Positions 47,698 through 60,485 of a DNA stretch of 64,000 bases are shown piece after piece. The notes beneath the pieces are model-generated. The model did not search any database and had not been told where the DNA came from. It saw only the letters and a program-made list of their open reading frames with translations. The position numbers and the translations under genes were made by a program. How positions within the stretch are numbered: the stretch's first letter is position 1; the number at the start of each line of letters is the position of its first letter. Origin of the DNA: Heliocidaris tuberculata (Eukaryota > Echinodermata > Echinoidea > Camarodonta > Echinometridae); NCBI GenBank assembly GCA_025618425.1, contig CM046832.1:67047427-67111426 (forward strand), given 5' to 3'.

Positions 47698-47779
47698 GCC
47701 ACTCCTGTAAAATTATCACGACTGGCATTTCTGTAAAATGCCACTCCTGTAAAATTATCACGACTGGCATTTCTGTAAC
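47698..47779. repeat. 42-bp tandem duplication
   Basis: The unit GCCACTCCTGTAAAATTATC followed by ACGACTGGCATTTCTGTAAA is present twice, essentially identical, implying a recent duplication. Confidence 0.95.
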
Positions 47780-48156
47780 AATACACATGCAACCATACTT
47801 TACTTTTAATAAGTAGGTTGTTAAGACACTTAACAGACTTTGAGAGTGCAGTAAAGGTGAATACAGATACTACACATTAATGAATAGATCTATCAATTAA
47901 CACAGAGTGAGGATGAAACCTGATCATAACAAGATTGGACAAGGAGTCTGTAACCTTAGAATAACTTCCATGGATATACTGTCCGGATGATAACCTGCTC
48001 CTATGAGGGTGTGGGCGTACCTTAACAAGCTCATCATATAGAGATGGAAATCAGGGTTATCGCTCGCCCCACTTCTAGGATGGGGGGGGGGGGGGTTGTG
48101 ATGTGGGCACAAGCATGGGAGAGACAAAGAAGAAGAAAGTGGATTTTAACCCAAGT

Positions 48157-48202
48157 TAGTTTTCTCTTTATTACGTGCATATGCACGTAATAAAGAAAAC
48201 TA
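48157..48202. repeat. Near-perfect 46-bp palindrome
   Basis: TAGTTTTCTCTTTATTACGT-GCAT is directly followed by ATGCACGTAATAAAGAAAAC-TA. The arms are complementary except for a 2-nt deletion and there is no spacer. It would extrude as a cruciform or fold as a 22-bp RNA stem. Confidence 0.9.
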
Positions 48203-48399
48203 GAGCCACATTCAATTGGCTGCTTTGTTCATATAATAAATTAATAGGCCACACAGACAATACAGTTTCTGAACGTGATCTTTGACACTGAGGTGTTCAC
48301 TCACTATAAAAAGTGTATGCATGACTGTTCCTCATTCTGCAGAGAAATGCAGAGAAACTATATGTACCTCCAGCTAACTCAGCATCACTTTCTGACTGT

Positions 48400-49795
48400 A
48401 ATGTATCACCTCCATCATCCCTTTTCCTGTCTCCCACACAATGCCATCCTTCCAACCATCTTCACATTCATCTTATATCCAGCCTCTTCTTTCTTATCTC
48501 CATCTTCCCTTCCCAATCTCCTAACACTTCATCTCCATCCTTCTCACCATCTTCACATCCATTCAATCCTCAGCTTTTCCTCCTCATCTCCATCTTGCCT
48601 TTCCCCTCTTCTACACATCATCGCATCCATCCAATTCGTCCATCTTCTCTTCCTCATCTCCCACACATCTCCATCCTTCTAACTACCTTCACATCCATAT
48701 ATCCTATCATCAGCCCATTCCTCCTCATCTCCCCTTCCCTATCTTCTATACATTTCTATTAATCTTATCATCTTCACATCAGCCATTCTGTGTAAGTGTC
48801 ATCATCTGACTCAAAATTCAGAATTGAGATATATGACTTATACTGGGCTCAAAGGCCTCATTTTCACTTGGAAGTTAGAAGGCTGAGATTTTGCCAAGCA
48901 GAAATGAATTTTTCTTCCACAGGGGTTGGGGATGGGCGATTTCAGCCATCCTCGTACGTTGCCTTTGAATATGAAATCAATATGAAATTTTCGGAAAGCA
49001 TCAATAATAGTGGAAAATCCATCAAAGTTGTAAACTTCATAATTATTATAATTTATGCAAAATTATGCATGAATGTTCTAAGAATTAGATTCAGTTCAAA
49101 ATGTCATATTATCCTTGCCCAGTGGCTCAAAAAATCATAATTTTGATATATGTATTGGTTCATTTGAATCATGCAAACTTTCATTTCCTACAACTCAACT
49201 CAACTTAGTTATGCGCGTCACGCTCCATGTCACGTGAGTTACAATTTTAAGATCCTGTTGTTGATTACTGGGACAATATTATTGAAAGCCAATTTGGTGT
49301 AGAATGCTAAATGTCATCACATTTGTATTCCTAAAATATGAATTTGATATTCCCAGAGACTTTACACAAAATCATACTTATGTTGAGTAGTGCATGAAAA
49401 CTTCATTTCTAGCCTGTCACACGAGTCATGCTGGCAAAATTGTGTTTTCTTCAAAGAAAAATATATTTGCTGGTAATTGTCTAAAATCTACCACTTCAAT
49501 ACCTTCACTAAATCAGTAATAGTATATAAGATATGTGCACTTGATATATTTTTGAAAGAAGATTTTAAAGTAGAAATTTTCTTCATATGTCACACGAGTC
49601 ATTGTGGAATGGCTGACATCCATCTGATGATACTCAGCATCTTCCTCCTTGTCTCCATCTATCCTCATCTCCATCTTCTCTCATCTCCATCTTCCCTTTC
49701 CCATCTCTCCCACAACATCTCAACCCTTCTAACCAACGTCACATCCATCCAATCCTCAGCCTTCTCCTCTGTCTTCTACTTCAATCTCCGAGAGC
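48400..49795. repeat. Degenerate CATCTCCATCTTCC minisatellite, interrupted
   Basis: CT-rich units built on CATCTCCATCTTCC and CACATCCATCCAATCCTCAG recur at 48400-48780 and again at 49620-49795. The two blocks are separated by an unrelated segment of about 835 bp. Frames through them are low-complexity Ser/Pro/Leu strings, not genes. Confidence 0.8.
48781..49615. mobile_element. Insertion splitting the minisatellite (candidate transposon)
   Basis: Non-repetitive 835 bp bounded by AGCCATTC at the left and GAATGGCT(G) at the right, with ACATC on both outer sides (48776-48780 and 49616-49620), a possible 5-bp target duplication. GTCACACGAGTCAT occurs twice internally. One 114-codon frame exists but no transposase is recognised. 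Confidence 0.45.
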
Positions 49796-51199
49796 CATAC
49801 CTTGGAAAGATCGGGATGATGAGACGAGACGAGACGGGAGGAAGAAAGACCCCTGACCTTTCTCCTCCTGCCTAGACAGTGCCATGCATGCAGGCCTGCA
49901 CGCAGCTACACCTAATGCACCCCTGATACATGGTGGTGCGGATTCGTTCTGACAAATGAATCTAATGTGACATTACACTAGTAAGTATCACCCTCCCTGA
50001 CGCAACTGTAAGTAGATCTTGTTGATGATATAGACGGAGGGTGTGTTGAGCAAATTTTGTCATCTCAAAGAGAATGCTACAAATGTAAAATGCCCCTGTA
50101 TCCTATGTTCATCTAAGACGCCTTCAAAGGATCAACCGATGAAGAAAAGAATTGTTTTGTCGCTGAATGACCTTTCTAGTGCATCCTGTTAATACAGAAC
50201 TCTTCATACTAAGTTTCTCTGGAGTAACTTTCTCAATATACATGTTTGCAATTGCTTTGCAGCTGCAAAAGCTTCCATACAAATGCTTTATACATTATAT
50301 GTTACAAGGAAATAAGTTAAATCATTGGGAAATAAAATCATTGATGCATTACATGCATTTCATAATTCATAAAAGTAAAATGTTTTGCAGTCTCCATGTA
50401 TCAATATGGCACATACTATCTCTCTTCTTCTTTTTTCCTTCCTCGAGATCCAAAAAATACATGTATACTCATTATCAACATATTGCCATGATTGTTTGGG
50501 AACAAGTAAATCTCAACCTCTTTTGGGGAGAGGGGTCCTACTCTTCTTTCAAATTCACTATTTCAAACATGAACAGAGCATTCATTATGCCTTCAATTCA
50601 TAATTCAACCTCACTGTCTGAGCTTCAGCTTAGCTTTCACATGGGCTGTCTGCCATAAACAACATAAGAGGATAATTGCGAATCACTGGATTCAATCACT
50701 TCACTTGGATCAAATCTATGGCTTCTAATTTAAAAATGGCTTCCTTGCAGAAATTAAGTACCCGCGTGTATGAAGTTGTTAAAATAGAATTATATGATAA
50801 ACACTCCTCCAGAAATGCAGACATAGAACAAGAAAGATACATTCAATATAATTAGTGTGGGTGTTGATGTTATTCACTCAAAAACTTTCAAAAACATATC
50901 TTGGAGATTAAAAGAATGGAAGATGTATCAGAGATAGACTTCTATTTAGTTGCATCATGAGAACAAAGTGATGGTATAGGTGAGAAAAGAAAGAAGAGAT
51001 CTTTTTAAAATTTAAAACCGAATGCTGTTTTGAGTGAATTTTAACAATATTTAGACAACCAAGAAACAATAAAATATCAGTCTCGTCAGGAAAATATACC
51101 GGTAGTTGCTTTATATAGCATTTATTTTTCTTAAAGTTGCCTGTTCAAGGTCCAGCAATTAATTTGGAGAGAAAAAAAGCAGTATAAAGTACATCTCTG

Positions 51200-51430
51200 A
51201 GAAAGAGGATGAGAGAGGAGGGAGAGAGAGGGGGGGGGGGGGGGGAGGGGAGAGAGAGAGGGGGGAGGGGAGAGAGAGAGAGAGGGAGTGGGAGAGAGAA
51301 AGTGGAAGATAGAAATAGAAATAAGGACAAGAAGATTGACAGAGATTGAAGAGAGGGAGAGAGAGAGAAGAAAGTGGAAGAGGGAGAAAGGAGTGTGCAA
51401 GAGAGAGAGAGAGAGAGAGAGAGAGGAACC
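51200..51430. repeat. GA/GGGA-rich low-complexity block
   Basis: Purine-rich strand with GAGAGG, GGGGGG and (GA)n runs, including about 15 G at 51231-51245. Confidence 0.95.
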
Positions 51431-53683
51431 AATGGAGACAAGGGAAGTTCAGAGATGGACTGGTAGAGTACATAGAAGCCTGTTCTTGTACTCTTAATAA
51501 TACCAGCTGCTATCTGCAGGAGATGTGAAAAGGTTGGGGGTCAAATCCACTTTTCAGTATACCATGAAAAAGAATATTCTCTAGGTTCATACATCATCTC
51601 CAAATGTGCAGATGACTCTTGCAGCTGCTAAGGCAACTGTTTCTCTCACCACTGCTGGAGCAGGCAAACAAGTGACCCAGGAATAAACATTTATTCTGAG
51701 AATATCAACTGTATGGTGAAGAAGAGAGCACGCGAGATTATCTGATATGCCAATGAACAAACAAAAATATAAAATATTATATAAATCATATATTATCATT
51801 ACTGTCATTAAAGGCAGATTTGTGAATTGCCAGTAATTGCCTTCACTGTAAGCCAGACATACTTTGTATCACATTTTGCTCACTGATTACAAGACAGAAT
51901 AAAATATAAATACAAATAGAAGGAAAATACCCCGCTGTAACCCAAACCCCATATGATATAGCAAAGGTTAATGCATGGAGTGGACTCAAGTTTCACACAG
52001 AAAACTATTAACCTGCACGACTAGGGAAAATATGAGCTCATTTATTAATCTACTTCAGGTGCTCAGAAATGGACTTTGGGACATAACTTTTCACACTGGC
52101 AACGTGGGTATGCACACTGCCTGAAACCAGGGAATGAGTTCATTTCATAACCTTCCTTAGCAGATGACAGAAACATTCAGCATTTTGAGATACCAATTAT
52201 GTATTCATAATGGTTGGTCTAGATTATGTTACACCTAATGAAAAATATGAACAAGCCTTCATTTAACTAATGCAATCAATCAAATACAAAAGATGGGGGA
52301 AAACACACTTATGGTACTATTCATGGAGGATTTACAGTGTTGAATAAAACCCAGAGTAATATTAGCATGCTTAGAGAGAAACAATAAGGGAAAAGAATAC
52401 TGAGATTAGGAAAAATGGAAGAATGCGCAAGAGGAATATACATTCAAGAAAAAAAAGTAGTACAGACTAAGAATGTACGACTGGAAGATACATAAGAGAA
52501 CACTTTGTGAAAAACCAGCAAACATGTAGTGCAATATGCAATTTTCAAGCACGATAGCTGCTCCTGTTTGAATCCGATGCAAACCATGTATACCATGTCA
52601 AGTGGAAATATACAATGTCGGCCATGTTGCGATCCTGAGGTACTATCTAACAGTCCAAATTGGAAGAGGAAATGGGAGTGGAGCGAAGGCCCATGCACTT
52701 GGAGTAGAAATGGCAGGGAGCAGGTTGCAAGCCTAGATGAATTGCTAGGATTAGATCGACTGCCTCTATACAATTTTCCGAAATTGATTCATTATTAGTT
52801 GGTGGCTAGGGTTCGGGGCTCCCAAATGTCAGAGTTAATAAGGGTACTAGGATGCCAGACATGGAGTTACGCACCGTGTGTGATGATAAACAAGAATTCA
52901 TATTGCCGGTCAAATTGGCCGGGCCCAAACGACTCCCATTCAGCCTCAGTGAACTTCATTAAAATACCATTTGTACGTTTGTGATTTCTATTTCTTTAGA
53001 GTGTTCAGGTAAAAAGGTAAAGGAAATTTGATTCCTGCCAGCTCTGAAATCATATCATCAAAGTGAAAAGGAATCGATTTCAGAATGAAGGAAATGTGAG
53101 ATGGGAATGAACTGGATTATACATGAAAGCCGCACAAACACAACCTTGAATATGTTTAACGAAGTATTATTGTAACATTTATTTATTGCTCTTATACACT
53201 TTGCCTAATTAAGCCCTGGAAGAAAAATTTATTTCCAATAAAAACGTGTTGCTAAGGTGTTCGATCCCAAGTTATGGCTTCAAGTCCAATCCTAAGACCA
53301 AGTGTTCCATGATTTCAGAATCATCAGAGACAAAGAACGGATATGTATAAATGTTATTAATTAATCATGAAAGGCCACGTTTATAGGGTAATAAAATAAT
53401 GGGGGATTTCAACCTTTTAGAGAAGATAAAAATTACCCTTTTTCACTAAAAGGGATTCACTGTGGTTATAAATCTCCTCCTCCTGCACACAATTAGCCAA
53501 GACAACTTTTGCTTAACTGCCTAACACCCACTCTACCTCCTCAGGAAAGTCCTCCTAGTAAAACCGTCAACAGTAAATACCTTAATAGAGATACAGCACA
53601 AATCAGTACACGGAAGGGGATTTTCCCCTCCTTCAACACCTTCCATAAACACCCACCTAATGGCAAAACAATATTCTCTACAG

Positions 53684-55283
53684 CAGGGATGTAGCTACGG
53701 TGGGCGGCGGTGGGCGGCCCCGCCCACCACTCACATTTTCCGCCCGGCACTCTGGCTGAAAATCAGTCTCCCGCCCACCACTATTTTCCCAAACTTGATG
53801 TGTATTAATTGCCCCAAAACACACATATAATGCGCAGAAATTACCTTGTTGTGCTTAGATATTGACCAATCCATGAATATAATTTCATGACTTGACTTGT
53901 AAGTATAGTACACTCGTTTAATCTGAAATTTAAATCAAGATAAAATAAATTGATTGTAATCCGAACGTACGATAGCGCATATAGCTAGCTAGCTACGTAT
54001 ATATACGCCTCCGGTCGCATCTCTGATGGGGTCCGCTACCAAGGCCCGCGGACATATCTCGCAGGGCAATTGCTGATTCGCGATCGATGATTTCCCATTT
54101 GCAAAGGTAGTCAAGTTCGTTCACTCATAGCGTCCTTACCATACTTCGTGTGTATCTCGGCAGTCATATACCTCAGCACTTTCAAACACCACTGCACAAA
54201 AGTCACTAACATTCACTCAAAATCGGCATTTAATTTACAAGAACCGACACCAACATATCCATGAAATACAATAAATTCAACTTATCGATGTTGGAAAAGA
54301 TCATTTCAAAAATGAAATCCGTAATTTATTGTCAATACAAGCGAAACGGGGTATCGGAGGTCATTGTGTACATTTCCTGATCGCCGCGAGCGCAGACTAG
54401 ATATCTCCCCCCAAAAGATCGGTCGTAAAAAATTCGGCCCCTATCGGGCACACGTAAAAGTCCCGATTTTCTGCCTGCGCGATCGTAGAGATCGATGTGC
54501 GCACGCGATACCGAGTTTCTTTTTGGACAAAATTTTATTGGCCGATTTTAGTCTAAAACATCGGCGGAATGAAAACAACATGCGATCGTGAAAAAATTCG
54601 GGGGGGGGGGGGATTTCTTCGGTTTTGGACATGATTTTGACTTTGGATTTTACGGGAAATGTCAGAAGTTCTTCCTAACGGTCATTTAAGGTAGGAGTGA
54701 GATGATTTAAGAGCTGAATTTGAAAGGAAATATTTTAAATATCTTATCCCCCCATACCTTTAGTACATGCGATAGAAAATGAGTAGTATTTTTGCATCCG
54801 TCCTGCGTAGTGGTCAATATGACCACTATTAATATTACTTGGTGTGGTCTAGTCCAAAGGAAAAGCGTTACAAAGTGAAAGTGAAGCTGACTTAGGTAAG
54901 TAAGTACTAAGTAGTACAGCTGAATGAATGAAACGACACAGCTCTTTGTTTTTTGTGCTTTTTTTATTGCATTTAATTCATTATCTATTTCATACTGTTA
55001 TAAATTATTTCTACTTACTAATGCAGTATGAATTTGTTTCAGTTACAGCCATTTATGTGTGACTCATTTCAGTCATTTGGGTATCTAGAAATTGGGATTT
55101 TGGGCCTCAAATGTTGTATAAGGCAAAAGCTTAGGGGGCGCTGCCCCCTGAACCCCCGCTGCGGTATTGCCCCTGGACCCCTGGTCGATAGTCGTGAAGC
55201 TCTGTTCGCTGCGCTCACTCCACACGCAGGTCAAAGTCCGTGAAGTTGCAACCACCACTCAAAATGCTCTAGCTACAACACTG
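53684..55283. mobile_element. hAT-superfamily DNA transposon (non-autonomous, 1,600 bp)
   Basis: A perfect 8-bp target duplication CTCTACAG lies at 53676-53683 and 55284-55291. The termini CAGGGATGTAGCTACGG and (revcomp) CAGTGTTGTAGCTAGAGC share 12 of the first 14 positions. An 8-bp duplication with CAG-starting short TIRs is the hAT signature. Subterminal regions are GC-rich (GGTGGGCGGCGGTGGGCGG at the left, GGGGGCGCTGCCCCCTGAAC at the right). The interior is CpG-bearing with a poly-G at about 54600. No transposase frame is recognisable, so it is probably an internally deleted derivative. Confidence 0.85.
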
Positions 55284-58200
55284 CTCTACAGAAGAGTTTG
55301 CACAGTACAAGAGTTAAAGCAGCCATCCATCATGAGATGAGGAAGTTTAGGACAAGGCTAACGAGACGTTAGGAGAGAAATAAGAATCATATCAGAAATG
55401 GAATATGAAAATATATTTCATCAAATCATGTCTAACTTGATGAGTTAGACAATAAGAAGATAAGATGATTAGTGCCAGGAAAGGATGAGAAAAGCCTTGT
55501 ATCTATATCCCCCCCTCCTCCTTCCTGTTTCTTGTCCATTTTTGTGTTTTGATTAGAGGAAGAACAAAAATAAAGCATTTTGACAGAATACACTAATTTA
55601 TTGAGTAATTTCTTATAATGGGTGAATATATTTTAGAGTTAAATATATTCATAGATTCACAAGCACTTTTAACGCTTTACCGGATTTAGTTGACCAATGC
55701 AACAAACATTGGACTGTCAGAGTCACATGTACAGATTTCTAGTATAGTAATTACTCCATACAATGTGGCAGTCTAGGATTTAGACCTATGGCAAATAAAG
55801 AGTTAGGGCAACTACAGGCATAATCAAGAAAAGAACAGATAAAGAAAAAAACAAAAGAAATCCCTTTCTCTTCTTACAAACAGCCCACTCAATTTACTGA
55901 ATTGAAATCTATGTCAGGCTTCCACGATATGAACTGTATAAGCTGACGGCCTATATATATCAGCAGTCTGTCTGCCTGCCATTAAGGTCATGTGACTTGA
56001 TGTGTCTAGCCAATGTTTGCATGCATCTGAGCCTGTGGCAGACCAGGAATTTCTTCACACGTCTGAAGGGGAAACGTCCCCCCTCCCCCCTCCCCCCACC
56101 CTGCGTTACACAGTCTGCACCAGATGGGTAAATTGGTCATCATGCCAATATGAAATAGCCATATTATTGCATCCTGGATTTATCGCATGCATGGGTCTGG
56201 ACGATAATGAATTTGGACATCTTGGTTATGAAATTTTCTGGTTGAGTGCCATTTTCATTCATTTCAGCTGGCAATGAATATTGTATCCCATCCTGTCCTC
56301 TTTTATTCAGAAATATGAGAAAGTTGAGGTTTTCAATCTATATTGCAATGGTTTTGATAGCTTTCAAGTAAACATTATGACTGTTGATTGAAAGTCAAAT
56401 TCAAGTACTACACCGAATCAAAATACAACGGACTGATGCAATGTATCTGGTATGAGTGTTGAAAGACCGTTTTTATGCAAGGGGTCTGTGCTTTGGTTGA
56501 CATTTGAGTGGAGCCATGCAGCACGTTCCTTGCCTCATTGCTTGTTGTATAATTATAAGCTATCACTACAGGGTTTCCTACTCAACCAGAGCATGCACAG
56601 TGTCTCATGTAATATAAGATGTGATCTGATTTAATCACATATTGATGCTACATGCAGCTTTCCAAGATTCTATTTCACATTCACTTTATACAGAGCAGCC
56701 ATCTTCCATGCAGTTCACAAAGCATGAACAGAATTCAGAAACGAGAGGCCACACACATTTTTCATTTACTCAGATTACCTATGCAACATCAAAATCATAA
56801 TTTTGAATCATTATCACACTAAAAATCTCTGGATCAGAGCAGAAAGATAGGAAATTTAAGAGGTAATATATAGCTTTGAGAGTATATACTTTTAACTTAT
56901 CTTGATCTTTCATTATGTACTATGTTTGTGTAAATGCCATGCAGTATATTGTATGATGTGAACGATTTATAGCTGACTGCAAAGACAACTACATTCCCTT
57001 TTCACCTTCCGACGGTCTTTTTCATGTTCTGCCACTATAATTTCACTAAAAAAGAAATGCGTAAATCATGAAATTGCTTCACAGATAAAAGAAATATTAA
57101 ACTTATGCTATGAAATTGCAAGAACAATGTGTAATGAACTCTGAACACTATATTGATGTAGAAAAATAGGGTAAAGTTGAGCTCTGTTTCTCATGATGGC
57201 TATCTTATTTACATCCCCTTCTACTGCTCCGCATCTACTAGGTAACATGCTGATTCCATTATCATACGCTGATTCCATTATTATACACTGACACAACCCT
57301 GTAACGGCCTTAACCCGAGGCTGGTATTTTAATGCTTGCAATACAACAGCTAGGCAGCTCCTATCTTCACACTGTATACCCGCATTAAGTCCAAGCTTGT
57401 TTCTCCACAGCTATAGAATGTCTTATAGCTCTATCCATGAACTAATAAAACATAGTACACGTACATACGGGAGGAAGAAGACATCTCTGGTACAGATTAT
57501 GAATACATTGACTTATCAATGCTATAGAATACCATACAATCTTGGAAAGCTCTTAGTGCAATGCAGATGTTATAGGTCCCTATCCAGATGATTGTATAAT
57601 CTCAATCGCACACAAGCCTTGATAATGCTGACTCCCCTAATCACATACATGTAGATGGTGTAACGTGTTTCCCCCTATGTTATATGTACAGTGTTAGCAA
57701 CTGTTCTGTAGGTGTAGGTGCAGGAGTAGATGTTTCACAAACAACTAGAAAGATCAAATTCTGTGCAAGGACCATTTTGTTAGCGATATATTAAGCATTG
57801 CATCTAAAGAACTCAATCCACTAACAGCAATAAGATGGCATGCATGGAAAAACTTCTATTACATCTTGATGTGTAGGTTTTGTGCATCTTCTTTTATCAT
57901 CCGCCCACTCTCTCTGGTTCAATTTCAGGCTAATCACCAACACAGTATTTCATGTCACCCGATGCTAATTCCCAGTTGTCAATTCTAACATTGTAGCCAA
58001 GGTTCTGGACTGAGTGCCACTGAAATAGGGGGATTTAACTCAATTAAGAACTAGAGCTTGGCATTAGTATTACATCTGAATGATAAAATGATAATAAAAG
58101 ATATTTAAAATACTTAATTTCCATGTACATCATAACCTGAAGTTTACATAGTGATAGTGTACATGTACCTCAGTATTAAAAATAATCACTAATGTTACAT

Positions 58201-59537
58201 TTTCTGCAATTATATCCAGATTATTTTCTCTTCAGAGATATATATTTTGATGATGCTTAATACCTTCATATCTACTCCTGATTAAGGCATCAAAGGTTTC
58301 ACACAGATTCCTCTTAGTCTCTTCTCTCTTGATTCCATATCAAACTAGTCAGGTCAAAAATGATAATGATAAAATACATACATTACAGTACAGTGGTTAC
58401 AGATTATGCAAGTTAATGACAATAATGAAGACATAATGGAACCAGGAGAATCTTTTTGTTTGGAATCTACATTTACCTGTAATAATCTATGCATTGTATT
58501 TTATGGTATGTTGATGTACATCTGATGAAATTAATGCGCTCTCAAGCATCTCATTACTTAAATTCTTGAAGGGGGATGGGGCTTTCTGCAATTATGAATT
58601 CGGACCAACAAAAACATCACAGCACTGAAATAGAAAAAAAACCAGAAAGACTTAAAAGTGAATCTGGTGCATTGTAAACGTTTGTCAGATTCAGATGTAC
58701 GATTTCTCCATCAATTATTGAAATTCTAATATTCTCTTTAGAAATTCACGAAGTCAAACTGATGCCTGAAAAGAATCACCGACAAATACATAAATGCATA
58801 TTTAATGTATAGGGAAAAACCCTTGGAAATGCTCTTTATGATCATCCTGTTTACTTGCAATACGGCACGTATCCCTGCCTCATCCAACCACGGTATGAAC
58901 CTAGTAACAAATGCCCTATCTCATTTATTCATGACCCAGTATAAAAATACATCAGTAGGACTTGATGAACTATAATGCAAAATATCTAGTCAAGGTGATA
59001 TTGTAGAGCTATAATGAACAAGCAATAATGGAGACACAATCTTTGGTACAGTAAGACCTTGACAATGACAATGAAAGTAATTGATTTCATGTCATCACAA
59101 AAGGTACTGGAAGAATATAAACTTTTACAATAATGATAAAAACAGAATACAGAATAGTATAAATTGTAAATCAGATATTAAAAGTACAGTGTGTAGGAAT
59201 AGTGACTGAATGATTTGGAGATGCAGTCGTGTAACATATCAGTTCATTTTGTCACTAGAGACAGAGAAACATACCTGTTGCTTCAATATACAGGTACAGT
59301 GGTTTTGTCTGACTATGTACGTTTCTGGCTTAAAGCAAAATGAAGAAGCTCTCTATGTCAGACACTTGAGATACACTCTGAGAAACCTTAGACAGGTCTT
59401 TACTACTCTGGTTTTCTTACATTTTCCTTGTACAAGTATCAAATCCTTTCTGCATACAAACATGTGAAACTCTCTTTCTCACAATATCTATGAATGCTCT
59501 ACCCACTTATATCTCTTTCTCACACTTGCACCTTACT

Positions 59538-59558
59538 GTATGTATGTATATATATATG

Positions 59559-59612
<54 letters not shown>
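59538..59612. repeat. (TGTA)n/(TA)n microsatellite
   Basis: TGTA units grading into more than 20 TA units; frames across it give poly-(Tyr-Ile). Confidence 0.95.
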
Positions 59613-59615
<3 letters not shown>

Positions 59616-59803
59616 CTCATTATATTGGCATTGTCTGTCCTTCTCTCTAGCTCCTTCTCCAACCTCTTTACCCATTGTTCCTGTGTGGTTGTCTATTCAT
59701 TTCTTATATTTCTTCTGCTCATATCTTTTGAATTCCTCTCTCCCTTTCTCTTTCTTCCTTAATCTCATCTCTTCTCATTTCTCTCCTCCGCTATCTGCCC
59801 CCT

Positions 59804-59829
59804 CCCTCTCTCTCTCTCTCTCTCTCTCT
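59804..59829. repeat. (TC)n microsatellite
   Basis: About 13 TC units in a CT-rich stretch. Confidence 0.9.
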
Positions 59830-60407
59830 ACATACATTATGAAACAAAACAACACATCTACTGAATGAAAGCATACACACAGTAGGCTAAGATAGACAAA
59901 TAAGCTTGCCATTCCTTCTCTCCTTCCTTCCTTCTTTTTTTTTTTTTTTTGCTCATCTCCTTGGTTGGTTTGATATTCTAGACTGATTGTGTTTGCATTT
60001 CTCTGCTTCCATGCTGTCATGCATTATGTATGCTAAAAGAGTGTACACATTCAATCAACAGGCAAGTCTGACTGCAATGCTCTATGCCGGTCCTATGGCC
60101 TTAATGCATTAGGCAACTTGGGGGAGGATGCCAGTTTGTGTTAGAATGTCTTCATCTGAGAGAGGAATTCTTGGAAGTGAGTATGGCAGGGGGAAGCTGC
60201 TTTGATCTCAGAAGATAATGTTCTTGCCACACATGGAATGCAAGCTTCAAATACAAGACGTAGAATGTAGTCAAATTATGTATAAAAAGCATGAGGAAAA
60301 AACCCTGCATTTCATTGATACAGTGTTGTGATATAGGCAAGTACATATTCTGGTATCAGATAGATTTATAGAAATTCAAGAACTAAACCAGATGAGAATG
60401 TGATTCT

Positions 60408-60485
60408 TTTGTTGACAGCCATAATGAAATTAACTTAATATTGAGGGATATAAGGTAACATCTGTATGTCCCTCAGCAGACAATA
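60408..60485. mobile_element. Short near-palindromic element, family P, degenerate copy 3
   Basis: Left arm GACAGCCATAATGAAATTAAC aligns with the left arm at 62533 (17 of 21). The right arm ends CCCTCAGCAGACAATATT. More diverged than copies 1, 2 and 4. Confidence 0.5.

Noticed and set aside
48275..49875. Ser/Pro/Leu/His-rich frames of 114-135 codons
   Set aside because: Run through the CT-rich minisatellite and its insertion; low complexity and no domain.
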